Shown: in pieces, positions 1 to 6,745 of the stretch
Position numbering within the stretch: position 1 is the stretch's first letter
Layout: the number at the start of each line of letters is the position of its first letter
Origin: Akkermansia muciniphila
GTDB lineage: Bacteria; Pseudomonadota; Gammaproteobacteria; Burkholderiales; Burkholderiaceae_C
NCBI GenBank assembly: GCA_943327015.2
Contig: CALPVM020000119.1
Coordinates: forward strand, 1 to 7,170
Direction: 5' to 3'
DNA length: 7,170 nt
Notes under the pieces: generated by a model
The model's input: only the letters and a program-made list of their open reading frames with translations
Database searches by the model: none
What the model was told of the DNA's origin: nothing
Translations under genes and position numbers: made by a program

Positions 1-11
1 AAACAGTCACA

Positions 12-1196
12 TTACTTACGCAATGCCAACACTTCTGCAGGCTGAACCACCTGACCAGTTTTGTTGGACCAGTTGTTTTTGGTGTAGCTGATTACAGCAG
101 CAATGTCGGTGTCGCTTAAATTTCTCCAAGCGGGCATGGTGTTGTTGTTCTGACCATTCAGCAACACTAAGATTTGCTTAGTTTTATCTTCATTCAGAAC
201 CACAGCTGCTCCATCTAGTGGCTTGATGGGGCCTGCGCCTTTGCCGTTGGCCTGGTGGCAAGCTGCACAGTTTTGGGCATAGACTTTTTCGCCGCGTTTA
301 ACAATATCGTTCAAGGCCCATACTTTGCTTGGGTCATCTGCTTTGGCAGCCATTTTCTTGCCCTCTGCTGCAACCCATGCAGAGTAGTCTTCAGCCGACA
401 AAACCTTGACATGGATAGGCATGTAAGCGTGCTCTTTTCCGCACAACTCAGCACATTGGCCATAGTAATCGCCTACTTTTTCAGCACGGAACCAAGTATC
501 GCGCACAAAACCTGGAATAGCATCTTGCTTAATGCCGAATGCAGGAACCATGAAGGCGTGAATCACGTCATTGGCGGTGGTGATGATACGTACTTTTTTA
601 TCAACCGGCACTACCAGTGGGTTGTCAACTTTAAGCAAGTAATTGTCAATAGATTCGCCTTTTTTAGGGCCACCAGCATCGGATAACAAACGCTGCTCAT
701 TGTCCAAGGTAGAAACAAAACCAATGCCCTCGCCTTCGCCTTTGATGTAGTCGTAACCCCACTTCCACTGCATACCAGTGGCTTTGATGGTGATGTCTGC
801 ATTGGTGGTGTCTTTCATGGCGACTACCACTTTGGTTGCGGGCAAAGCCATCAGTATCACAATAATGAAGGGAATAATCGTCCAAATAACTTCTACTGTT
901 ACAGATTCAGTGAAAGTAGCGGGCTTGTGACCTACGGATTTACGATGCTTCCAGATGGAATAAAACATGACAGAAAAAACCGCCACAAAAATGACGCTGC
1001 ACATGATCATCATGAACCAGTGCAACCACTGCTGTTCTTCAGCTATTTTGGTGACAGGTGGAGCAAGATTTAACTGATTAACGGCCGGCCCGCCTGGCAG
1101 GTCGTTGACCGCGTGGGCAACCGACCACGCAGCAGTACTAGCCCACGCACCCACCGATAACGAAACCGATGACAATGTGTTGATAATGCTCTTCAT
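12..1196 (-). CDS. coxB: Cytochrome c oxidase subunit II with fused cytochrome c domain (caa3-type)
   Basis: This is subunit II of a heme-copper oxidase. It accepts electrons from cytochrome c at the CuA centre and passes them to subunit I. The 394-residue protein has a signal peptide (cleavage probably after AHA, residue 29), two membrane helices (about 57-82 and 100-122) and a periplasmic cupredoxin domain. The CuA ligand set is complete: H213, C248, E250, C252, H256 and M259. A class I cytochrome c domain follows, with heme motif CAACH (310-314) and a likely axial Met at 354 in NTMPAW, so electrons can enter through a tethered heme. I chose the ATG at 1196 rather than the upstream in-frame one at 1232 because GGAAGG lies about 10 bases before it and a proper signal peptide starts there. 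It lies 66 bases downstream of the DUF2244 gene on the same strand. coxA and the rest of the operon are expected past the left edge (inference). Confidence 0.97.
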   Translation of the reverse strand: MKSIINTLSSVSLSVGAWASTAAWSVAHAVNDLPGGPAVNQLNLAPPVTKIAEEQQWLHWFMMIMCSVIFVAVFSVMFYSIWKHRKSVGHKPATFTESVTVEVIWTIIPFIIVILMALPATKVVVAMKDTTNADITIKATGMQWKWGYDYIKGEGEGIGFVSTLDNEQRLLSDAGGPKKGESIDNYLLKVDNPLVVPVDKKVRIITTANDVIHAFMVPAFGIKQDAIPGFVRDTWFRAEKVGDYYGQCAELCGKEHAYMPIHVKVLSAEDYSAWVAAEGKKMAAKADDPSKVWALNDIVKRGEKVYAQNCAACHQANGKGAGPIKPLDGAAVVLNEDKTKQILVLLNGQNNNTMPAWRNLSDTDIAAVISYTKNNWSNKTGQVVQPAEVLALRK

Positions 1197-1214
1197 CTTT
1201 TTTCTACCTTCCAA

Positions 1215-1249
1215 TGCCCAAATTAAAAGCAAACTCTTCGTACCGTAAA
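1215..1249 (-). promoter_or_regulatory. Possible coxB promoter
   Basis: On the minus strand, TTTACG (1249-1244) and TTTAAT (1227-1222) are separated by 16 bases. They match the sigma-70 -35 and -10 consensus at 4/6 and 5/6. Transcription would start near 1215, leaving a leader of about 19 bases that contains the GGAAGG ribosome binding site of coxB. The gap is AT-rich, so a chance match is possible, and coxB may also be read through from the DUF2244 gene upstream. Confidence 0.3.
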
Positions 1250-1262
1250 TTTGAAAAACCGT

Positions 1263-1739
1263 TCAGGCACCACGCAGTGCCTGCCTGATTTCGCGCGCCA
1301 ACACTGGACGCAACTCCGGACGAATAAATCGACCCACCGATATGGATCTGCCCTGACCATATACCTCGATCAATGACTGGTCGTCCATACGAGGTTCAAC
1401 CCGAACCCATTCGCGTTGGAACTGTGCACGTTGCACTTTTCCACCGCTTTCAAATTCCACCACCAACTGGCTGTCGCGTAACATGATTTTTTCGCCGTCA
1501 GTTGCATGCTTTGCAAATAACATAAAAGCGTATCCTAAAGCAAGCAACTCCAGTATTGCGAATGGCAAAACAAGTGCAGCGCCTTGAAGCCAAAAAAATA
1601 CCGCAATACCTAATGATAACAAGCACAATGAACCATATATCCAAAAGAGTTGGTGCGGTGTAACCGAACAATTACGCCGCAAGAACCATTGAACGTGGTG
1701 ACCTTGTACAGTTGCAAATCGAAAAACGGAGTTCGTCAT
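1263..1739 (-). CDS. DUF2244 family integral membrane protein
   Basis: This 158-residue protein of unknown function belongs, by my recognition, to the DUF2244 family, small proteins often encoded next to cytochrome oxidase genes in proteobacteria. It has a short polar N-terminus, a hairpin of two hydrophobic helices (about 31-50 and 54-76) and a C-terminal cytoplasmic-type domain rich in beta-strand and Arg. The tail pattern VGRFIRPELRPVLAREIR (135-152) is typical of the family. The ATG at 1739 is preferred over an in-frame ATG at 1808: a GGAAG motif lies about 10 bases upstream of 1739, and the extra N-terminus carries no recognisable feature. It sits immediately before coxB on the same strand, which suggests a role tied to the oxidase (assembly or stability); this is inference from position only. 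Confidence 0.85.
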   Translation of the reverse strand: MTNSVFRFATVQGHHVQWFLRRNCSVTPHQLFWIYGSLCLLSLGIAVFFWLQGAALVLPFAILELLALGYAFMLFAKHATDGEKIMLRDSQLVVEFESGGKVQRAQFQREWVRVEPRMDDQSLIEVYGQGRSISVGRFIRPELRPVLAREIRQALRGA

Positions 1740-1820
1740 GTTGTTCTTCCATAACGCTTCAAACCATGAACAGTCAGCATTGTAGTGCAGAGTTTTTATT
1801 GATCCCACTCAAATGGTCTC

Positions 1821-1834
1821 ACTCTTTCAAGAGT
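1821..1834. repeat. Short inverted repeat between the bioC-like and DUF2244 genes
   Basis: ACTCTT and AAGAGT are perfect 6-base arms around a 2-base centre. The repeat lies in the 111-base gap between the end of the bioC-like gene and the start of the DUF2244-coxB unit. No T-run follows on the minus strand, so it is a poor intrinsic terminator. It could be an operator for the oxidase unit or chance. The rest of this gap shows no convincing promoter. Confidence 0.3.
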
Positions 1835-1850
1835 TTCTACCCTTACATGG

Positions 1851-2768
1851 TTATTTTTTTGTTTTTACACTCGATTGACGCAGCGCTGATTGCATTTGTT
1901 CTAACGATAAAGTGGTCTTTGGCTGCATTTTGATACGGGGGACAGGTTTAAATGCATGACCATAAATAATTTCAAACGTTAACGATAGGCGCCCGTTTTC
2001 AGAGGATTCCTGCAGTTGCTGACCGATGGCATGGTACAAATTGTTACGCCAGACACGACCCCGCAAGCCAGGGTGACGCTGTGCGTGCAAGTTCTTACCC
2101 AAGTGGCGCAATTCGTCCAGCAAACTGACTGGACTGGAATAGGTTAAACGTATACGCTCCATGTCCATTACAGGCTCGGCAAAGCCGGCTTGCACCAGCA
2201 TATCGCCCCAATCGTGCATGTCGGTAAACTCATGTGCCGGTGGTCGCCAGCCCATCTGTGCATAAAGTTTGCGCAATTCAAGCAATGTATCGGGACCCAG
2301 ACAGCTGAACATTACAAAGCCATCGACTGCCAGCATGCTGTTCCAACTCTCTAACAGAGCAAACGGGTCAGATGCCATGTGCAATGCCATGTTGGCCCAC
2401 ACCATATTGCAGGGCTGTGCAGGTACTTCAAACGCTGGCAGAGGGTTGCGCCATCGCTCTGCCCGCCACCAAGCTGGTGTCAATAGTTTTTTGGCATGCT
2501 GTGTTTGTTGCTCGGTGTGTTCAATGACGTGGCATTGGCTATCAGGGTAACGCTGTGTCAACATGGCATGCGCCTGCATTCCTCCTTGCAGGGGGTGCCA
2601 GTGCACCCAGGTCTGGGGTTGCTGCACTATCACTGCCAAGCGTGCTTCCATGCGGCGCGCCACTTCTTCGTGCAGCCAAGGTGAGCTGGGGTGCACCCAT
2701 TCAATGGGGCGCTCTGCCCACCGGCGTGCGGCTACAGAATCAATGCTAGGAGGGCGTACAGTTGACAT
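1851..2768 (-). CDS. BioC-like SAM-dependent methyltransferase family protein (degenerate motif I)
   Basis: This 305-residue protein resembles BioC (malonyl-ACP O-methyltransferase, the entry step of biotin synthesis), especially the betaproteobacterial branch. Supporting segments are NMVWANMALHM (121-131), the region where class I methyltransferases have motif II, then a helix and GFVMFSCLGPDTLLELR (150-166). The C-terminal half also looks like BioC (FTDMHDWGDMLVQAGF, 181-196; GRLSLTFEIIYGHA, 259-272). The usual glycine-rich SAM loop is not recognisable: the matching stretch reads WVHWHPLQGG (54-63), with no acidic-GxGxG pattern. Catalysis is therefore uncertain and I give no gene symbol. 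The start is also uncertain. The ATG at 2768 gives the usual RPPxID-type N-terminus but has no Shine-Dalgarno; the in-frame ATG at 2807 has AAAGG 7 bases upstream and would add 13 residues, overlapping the comF start. It is divergent from comF. Confidence 0.8.
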   Translation of the reverse strand: MSTVRPPSIDSVAARRWAERPIEWVHPSSPWLHEEVARRMEARLAVIVQQPQTWVHWHPLQGGMQAHAMLTQRYPDSQCHVIEHTEQQTQHAKKLLTPAWWRAERWRNPLPAFEVPAQPCNMVWANMALHMASDPFALLESWNSMLAVDGFVMFSCLGPDTLLELRKLYAQMGWRPPAHEFTDMHDWGDMLVQAGFAEPVMDMERIRLTYSSPVSLLDELRHLGKNLHAQRHPGLRGRVWRNNLYHAIGQQLQESSENGRLSLTFEIIYGHAFKPVPRIKMQPKTTLSLEQMQSALRQSSVKTKK

Positions 2769-2805
2769 AATTAAAAAAGGGTTGCGCGCAGAGTATATTG
2801 CGTGC
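2769..2805. promoter_or_regulatory. Compact divergent promoter region between bioC-like gene and comF
   Basis: Only 37 bases separate the two divergent start codons. The near-symmetric element at 2792-2799 reads TATATT on the plus strand (2794-2799) and TATACT on the minus strand (2797-2792), so one AT-rich site could act as -10 box in both directions. For comF, TTAAAA at 2771-2776 sits 17 bases upstream as a weak -35. That would put the comF transcript start at or next to its ATG, giving an almost leaderless mRNA. No comparable -35 is seen for the minus strand. This is inference from base matching only. Confidence 0.35.
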
Positions 2806-3504
2806 ATGTTACGACCTTTTTTTCAGGGATTTTTACGGCATTTGCCCAGTCAATGCGCGATTTGCCACGGCTGGCCCAGTCAGCCTTTGTGCCAACACTG
2901 CGTACAAACGTTTGGTCAGCCCAAGTTTCGTTGTATAACGTGCGCGATTCCAGTGATTGAGGGTGCTGCTCAATGCACCCATTGCTTAAGCCAAGCCCCG
3001 CTGCTAGATGCTGCATTTGCGGCGGTGGACTATGCCTACCCTTGGTCGCAATTGGTGCAAGAGTTTAAGTTTAAAGAGCAAACCGGCTGGGCAACCAGCA
3101 TGGCGCATTTGATGCGTAGCACTCCTTGGGTGGAGCCTGCTCTCGAATCGGCAGATGTGCTGATACCTATGCCCTTGTCGCGCGAACGGCTGCAAGAGCG
3201 CGGTTTTAATCAGGTGCTGGTGTTGGCACAGGCCTTATGCCCGGAAAAAATCAACATCAACATTTTGCAGCGCACCCAGAATACAGCGCCCTTGAGCAGC
3301 ATGGATCGCCATCAACGGCAAAAAAGCATTGAACACGCTTATGTGGTGGATGCAGCGCAAGCTAAACAGTTGCTTGGCAAAAAAACGGTGTTGCTGGATG
3401 ATGTAATGACCACAGGCGCTACCCTACAATCTGCAGCTAAAGCGCTGCGCAATGCGGGTGCTGCCCATATTACTGCGCTGGTGTTTGCGCGTACTCCCCA
3501 ATAG
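2806..3504 (+). CDS. comF: ComF family phosphoribosyltransferase-like protein
   Basis: This 232-residue ComF-family protein (also called GntX/ComFC) is named for its role in DNA uptake in naturally competent bacteria, although the biochemical reaction is not settled. The N-terminus has two zinc-ribbon-like cysteine pairs of pairs: C17, C20, C29, C32 and C43, C46, C57, C60. The conserved PMPLSRERLQERGFNQ block (121-136) follows. The PRPP-binding signature of type I phosphoribosyltransferases is VLLDDVMTTGATL (195-207). The ATG at 2806 places the first Cys motif at the usual distance from the N-terminus; the frame is open further upstream, but that part is antisense to the bioC-like gene. There is no clear Shine-Dalgarno. 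Its stop is 2 bases before the trmL ATG, so the two are surely co-transcribed and probably translationally coupled. A competence role here is not shown. Confidence 0.93.
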   Translation: MLRPFFQGFLRHLPSQCAICHGWPSQPLCQHCVQTFGQPKFRCITCAIPVIEGAAQCTHCLSQAPLLDAAFAAVDYAYPWSQLVQEFKFKEQTGWATSMAHLMRSTPWVEPALESADVLIPMPLSRERLQERGFNQVLVLAQALCPEKININILQRTQNTAPLSSMDRHQRQKSIEHAYVVDAAQAKQLLGKKTVLLDDVMTTGATLQSAAKALRNAGAAHITALVFARTPQ

Positions 3505-3506
3505 TT

Positions 3507-3977
3507 ATGTTTCATATTGTTTTAGTTGAACCCGAAATTCCACCCAATACCGGCAATGTAATCCGGCTAGCTGCCAACACAGGCTGTACGCTGCACTTGG
3601 TGGAGCCTCTAGGGTTTTCGATGGAAGACCGCTATATGCGCAGGGCTGGGCTGGATTACCACGAGTATGCGGAGGTGCGTAAGCACGCTAGTTGGCAAGC
3701 GTTCTTGGTATCTGCGCAACCACAACCGGAGCGGCTTTTTACTTTAACCACACGCGGCACACGCAGCCCGTATGAAGTGGCCTTTCAACGTGGGGACTGG
3801 CTGGTTTTCGGGTCTGAAACCAAAGGCATTTCGGACGCTGTGCGCGCCTCGTTTGGCCCAGGACAAAGCCTCAAGCTGCCGATGGTGGCTGGGCAACGCA
3901 GTTTAAATCTATCGAATTCGGTGGCGGTTACGGTGTATGAGGCATGGCGACAAAATGGGTTTGCTGCGCTAGGTTGA
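3507..3977 (+). CDS. trmL: tRNA (cytidine(34)-2'-O)-methyltransferase
   Basis: TrmL methylates the 2'-O of the wobble nucleotide (C34 or cmnm5U34) of tRNA-Leu isoacceptors using SAM. The protein is 156 residues, practically the length of the E. coli enzyme (157), and is a minimal SPOUT-fold protein without an extra RNA-binding domain. All three SPOUT motifs are present: EPEIPPNTGNVIRLAANTG (8-26, with the catalytic-type Arg at 20), FGSETKGI (101-108) and the trefoil-knot segment SLNLSNSVAVTVYEAWRQ (132-149). The ATG lies 2 bases after the comF stop, and the next gene starts 15 bases downstream. The three genes therefore look like one transcription unit. Nothing is missing or unusual. Confidence 0.97.
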   Translation: MFHIVLVEPEIPPNTGNVIRLAANTGCTLHLVEPLGFSMEDRYMRRAGLDYHEYAEVRKHASWQAFLVSAQPQPERLFTLTTRGTRSPYEVAFQRGDWLVFGSETKGISDAVRASFGPGQSLKLPMVAGQRSLNLSNSVAVTVYEAWRQNGFAALG

Positions 3978-3992
3978 ATTTTTGAGGGTGAA

Positions 3993-4592
3993 ATGAACCT
4001 GAAAGACTTACTCACCTATGTACCCGAACGGGTAGACAGCATCCGTTTTTGGGGGCGGGTAGCCATCTGGAGTTTTTTTCTGGTGTGGGGATTTTCTTTG
4101 ATGCGGATGGATTACCGTACCGGGGAAATGGGTGCTTCGTTTATTCACCGGCCTTTGCTGATTTTTCATGAGGCCGGGCACGTTATTTTTATGCCGTTTG
4201 GGCAATGGATCATGGTTATGGGTGGCACATTAGGGCAACTTATTATGCCGGCCATTATGGGTGGTGCGTTGCTCATCAAAAACCGCGACACATTTGGTGC
4301 CTCGGCGGGGCTGTGGTTGATGGGTGTATCGCTGCTCGATGTAGCACCTTACGCTTATGATGCACTACAACCGCAACTCATGCTGCTGTCTGGAACCACT
4401 GGCGAGGAAGGTGGGCACGACTGGATTTATTTGCTGAACAGCGTAGGTCTACTGGAGCACTCGCATACGGTGGGTGGGTTGATTCACTTTTTGGGAGTGA
4501 TGGTAGTGTTGACCGCGCTTGGCTGGGGGGCGTGGTTGTTGAAGCAGCAGTACCCACGGCGAGCGGGGTTTGTGCGGGAAGATGATTTTTAA
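3993..4592 (+). CDS. Polytopic membrane protein with HEAGH zinc-metalloprotease-like motif
   Basis: I recognise this only as a conserved hypothetical membrane protein. It has 199 residues and about four hydrophobic segments (near 22-38, 71-96, 103-120 and 160-184). HEAGH (59-63) fits the HExxH zinc-binding consensus and lies at the start of a hydrophobic stretch, as in site-2-protease-like (M50) intramembrane peptidases. Candidate third ligands are D116 or D123 in LLDVAPYAYDA (114-124) and H142/D143 in GHDW (141-144). A classical M50 NPDG motif is not seen, so peptidase activity is a guess. The start is well supported by GAGG (3984-3987), 5 bases before the ATG. It follows trmL by 15 bases and probably shares its transcript. 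There is no signal peptide; the first helix is probably an uncleaved anchor. Confidence 0.8.
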   Translation: MNLKDLLTYVPERVDSIRFWGRVAIWSFFLVWGFSLMRMDYRTGEMGASFIHRPLLIFHEAGHVIFMPFGQWIMVMGGTLGQLIMPAIMGGALLIKNRDTFGASAGLWLMGVSLLDVAPYAYDALQPQLMLLSGTTGEEGGHDWIYLLNSVGLLEHSHTVGGLIHFLGVMVVLTALGWGAWLLKQQYPRRAGFVREDDF

Positions 4593-4598
4593 TAGAAT
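4570..4598 (+). promoter_or_regulatory. Possible promoter for the DUF1841 gene
   Basis: TTGTGC (4570-4575) and TAGAAT (4593-4598) are 17 bases apart. The -10 matches consensus at 5/6, the -35 at only 3/6. Transcription would begin near 4605, about 24 bases before the DUF1841 ATG. The -35 lies inside the end of the preceding gene. Confidence 0.3.
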
Positions 4599-4628
4599 TT
4601 TTTAACCACTACATGGTACCCTTGCAAC

Positions 4629-5063
4629 ATGTTTAATCCATCCCAAGCCGATGTTCGCCGTTTTTTTTGTAACGTCTATTCCAAGGCGCGAACCGGTCAA
4701 CCCATGGAAGCGATTGAAACGCTTGCCAGCCAGTGGATAGACGAGCACCCTGAGTACCATGCCGATTTTGCCGATGTAGATGCAGCATTGCAGTCTATGG
4801 CAACGCCAGAGGCAGGACTCACCAATCCGTTTTTGCATTTATCCATGCACCTGTCCATTAGCGAACAGTGCAGCATTGACCAACCACGCGGCATACGGCA
4901 GGCGGTGGAGTTGCTTACGCACCGTCGCAACTCATTGCACGATGCTCACCACGAGGCGATGGAGTGCCTAGGCACGATGTTGTGGGAGAGCCAGCAGGCA
5001 GGCAGGCCACCGGATGGTGATGCTTATATTGCCTGTGTGCAAAGACGGGCTACTAAGGATTAG
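4629..5063 (+). CDS. DUF1841 family protein
   Basis: This 144-residue soluble protein of unknown function is assigned to DUF1841, a short, largely helical family common in beta- and gammaproteobacteria. Family hallmarks are the N-terminus MFNPSQADVRRFF (1-13), HPEYH (40-44), the strongly conserved NPFLHLSMHLSISEQ (66-80), SIDQPRGIR (82-90), and HDAHHEAMECLG (104-115) near the C-terminus. The many conserved His, Glu and Cys residues could form a metal site, but nothing in the sequence proves it. No good Shine-Dalgarno precedes the ATG; the start is fixed by the family N-terminus. It lies 36 bases after the HEAGH membrane protein and converges on the cytochrome c4 gene. Confidence 0.9.
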   Translation: MFNPSQADVRRFFCNVYSKARTGQPMEAIETLASQWIDEHPEYHADFADVDAALQSMATPEAGLTNPFLHLSMHLSISEQCSIDQPRGIRQAVELLTHRRNSLHDAHHEAMECLGTMLWESQQAGRPPDGDAYIACVQRRATKD

Positions 5064-5074
5064 CCAGCAAATAC

Positions 5075-5097
5075 GCGCCACCCAGCCCGAGTGGCGC
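5075..5097. terminator. Hairpin between convergent DUF1841 and cytochrome c4 genes
   Basis: GCGCCAC (5075-5081) and GTGGCGC (5091-5097) form a perfect 7-bp GC-rich stem with a 9-base loop. It lies between two convergent stop codons, where a bidirectional terminator is expected. The flanks are AT-rich (AATTAAAAG to the right), but neither strand has a proper T-run directly after the stem, so termination strength is uncertain. Confidence 0.6.
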
Positions 5098-5109
5098 AAT
5101 TAAAAGTGT

Positions 5110-5775
5110 TTAACGAAAACGGCCTTGTGGCACAACTTTGAGTTCGGTGGGCAGACCGCCCAAATAGTTGGCCATTACTTTTAGCTCTGCATTAGAGAAC
5201 TGTTGCACTACGCCACCCATAATGGCGTTGTTACGGCCGGATTTGTAAGCAGCATCAGCCTTGTAAGACTTAAGTGCAACAAACAAATAGTCTGAGTGCT
5301 GACCGGCAATTTTGGGGTAGCTGGGGTCGATAGGTTTGCTGAAGCTGTCGCCGTGGCAAGAAGCACAAGCGCCTTTTGCAATCAGCTCCATAGCCTTGGC
5401 GCTACCATCGGCTGCTTTGGGCAGCTCTGCAGCGCCTTCTACCTTACCACTGGCTTCATAGTAAGCGGCTAGGTCGAGCATGTCTTGGTCGGTTAAAGAG
5501 TCTGCGATTCCACGCATGGAAGGATGTTTGCGCTCACCTTTTTTATAGGCAGCCAGCGCTTGGGAAATGTACTTGGCACTTTGACCCGAAATTTTGGGAA
5601 CTTTGTACACTTCAGGAAAGCTAGCTGGGTATCCAACAATGCCGTGGCAGCCGATGCACATAGCGTTTTTCTTTTCGCCCGCTTTGGCGTCACCCTTGAG
5701 CTCTTCAGCTTGGGCAGAAAAGGAAGTCACAGAAGCGACAAGAATAGTACACAGGGACAACAGCAGTTTATTCAT
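5110..5775 (-). CDS. Diheme cytochrome c4-type periplasmic protein
   Basis: This 221-residue exported electron carrier is built as two class I cytochrome c domains in tandem. The signal peptide ends with AQA (residue 23). Heme motifs are CIGCH (40-44) and CASCH (137-141), and probable axial Met ligands are M87 (HPSMRGI) and M186 (AIMGGVV). Each domain also carries the KI(S/A)GQ element typical of cytochrome c4 (61-65 and 155-159). Length and layout match c4. The family shuttles electrons between the bc1 complex and terminal oxidases, so a functional link with the caa3-type CoxB in this window is plausible but not shown. It is divergent from the moxR gene and has its own good -10 box upstream. 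No strong Shine-Dalgarno precedes the ATG. Confidence 0.94.
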   Translation of the reverse strand: MNKLLLSLCTILVASVTSFSAQAEELKGDAKAGEKKNAMCIGCHGIVGYPASFPEVYKVPKISGQSAKYISQALAAYKKGERKHPSMRGIADSLTDQDMLDLAAYYEASGKVEGAAELPKAADGSAKAMELIAKGACASCHGDSFSKPIDPSYPKIAGQHSDYLFVALKSYKADAAYKSGRNNAIMGGVVQQFSNAELKVMANYLGGLPTELKVVPQGRFR

Positions 5776-5811
5776 TTTGCGAGGACAATCGGTTGTAGAT
5801 TGGAATTTAGC

Positions 5812-5848
5812 TTGTGCGATTATATCGGTCAGTGACTTACCTTTTCCA
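5812..5848 (-). promoter_or_regulatory. Likely sigma-70 promoter of the cytochrome c4 gene
   Basis: On the minus strand a perfect TATAAT (5824-5819) is preceded, after an 18-base spacer, by TGGAAA (5848-5843; 4/6 match to -35). Transcription would begin near 5812, giving a leader of about 37 bases. The rest of the 106-base divergent gap shows no equally good promoter for the moxR side. It does hold a 10-base palindrome, TTTTGCAAAA (5860-5869), 12 bases before the moxR ATG. Confidence 0.55.
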
Positions 5849-5881
5849 ATGTTTTAAACTTTTGCAAAATCTCGGACTGCC

Positions 5882-6736
5882 ATGAAATTTAACGGAACCA
5901 AAAACTACGTTGCCACACAAGACCTTATGCTGTCTGTCAACGCCGCCATTACACTGCAACGCCCGCTACTGGTAAAGGGCGAGCCTGGCACAGGAAAAAC
6001 CATGTTGGCAGAAGAAGTATCGGCCGCACTGGACATGCCGCTGCTGCAGTGGCACATCAAGTCCACCACTAAAGCACAGCAAGGCCTGTATGAATACGAT
6101 GCGGTAAGCCGATTGCGCGACTCGCAGCTCAGCAGCCTGGATGGCGGCGAGCGCGTTAAAGACATTAACAACTACATCATCAAAGGCGTGCTGTGGCAAG
6201 CCTTTACCGCCGAAAAACCCGTGGCGCTGCTGATTGACGAGATTGACAAGGCCGACATTGAGTTTCCTAATGACCTGCTGCGCGAAATTGACCGCATGGA
6301 GTTTTATTGCTACGAAACACGCGAGCTGATCAAGGCAAAACACCGCCCGCTGGTATTTATTACGTCCAACAACGAAAAAGAATTGCCCGATGCATTTTTG
6401 CGCCGCTGCTTCTTTCATTACATCAAGTTTCCCGAGGCTACCACCATGCAAAGCATTGTGGATGTGCATTTTCCTGGAATTAAAAAGGAACTTGTCAGCG
6501 CCGCCATGAAGACGTTCTTTGACGTGCGCAACCTGCCTGGACTGAAGAAAAAACCGTCCACCAGCGAACTGCTGGATTGGCTCAAGCTGCTGATGGCAGA
6601 GGACATTCCTGCCAAAGCCCTGCAAAGCAAAGACGACAAAATGGTTGTGCCGCCACTGCTGGGTGCACTACTCAAAAACGAACAAGACACCACCTTGTTT
6701 GAAAAACTCATGTTCATGCAACGCCATAACCGTTAA
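5882..6736 (+). CDS. MoxR family AAA+ ATPase (CoxD-like)
   Basis: This 284-residue cytoplasmic AAA+ ATPase belongs to the MoxR group. These proteins act as chaperones, usually with a VWA-domain partner, in maturing metalloenzymes or other complexes; CoxD/CoxE of CO dehydrogenase is one example. Visible elements are Walker A GEPGTGKT (33-40), Walker B ALLIDEID (115-122), sensor 1 within FITSNNEKELPD (159-170), the probable Arg finger at R174/R175, and a sensor 2/lid region near PSTSELLDW (225-233). The ATG at 5882 has only a weak GGA upstream, but it gives the family N-terminus. Two same-strand genes follow closely: a small membrane protein (9-base gap) and a VWA gene. The actual client of this pair cannot be told from the window. 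Confidence 0.94.
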   Translation: MKFNGTKNYVATQDLMLSVNAAITLQRPLLVKGEPGTGKTMLAEEVSAALDMPLLQWHIKSTTKAQQGLYEYDAVSRLRDSQLSSLDGGERVKDINNYIIKGVLWQAFTAEKPVALLIDEIDKADIEFPNDLLREIDRMEFYCYETRELIKAKHRPLVFITSNNEKELPDAFLRRCFFHYIKFPEATTMQSIVDVHFPGIKKELVSAAMKTFFDVRNLPGLKKKPSTSELLDWLKLLMAEDIPAKALQSKDDKMVVPPLLGALLKNEQDTTLFEKLMFMQRHNR

Positions 6737-6745
6737 GGGTTGTCT

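Noticed and set aside
1802..1832. CTTGAAA on the minus strand as a sigma-32 (heat shock) -35 element
   Set aside because: No CCCCATnT-like -10 lies at the required 13-17 base distance; the nearest resemblance (GACCATTT) is only 6 bases away.
1712..1933. 73-codon plus-strand frame across the bioC-like/DUF2244 gap
   Set aside because: It overlaps the ends of two real minus-strand genes, has no ribosome binding site, and its translation resembles no known protein.
2762..2767. Perfect TTGACA, a possible -35 for comF
   Set aside because: The only good -10 (2794-2799) is 26 bases away, too far, and nothing -10-like lies at 16-18 bases. The hexamer overlaps the bioC-like start codon and is probably chance.
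4613..4636. Seven-codon mini-ORF (MVPLQHV) overlapping the DUF1841 start
   Set aside because: It has no ribosome binding site of its own and such short frames are common by chance; nothing supports a leader peptide.
5966..6625. Long antisense open frame (219 codons) inside moxR
   Set aside because: It lies wholly opposite a well-supported AAA+ ATPase gene, and its translation shows no domain or family pattern; it is a shadow of the real coding frame.
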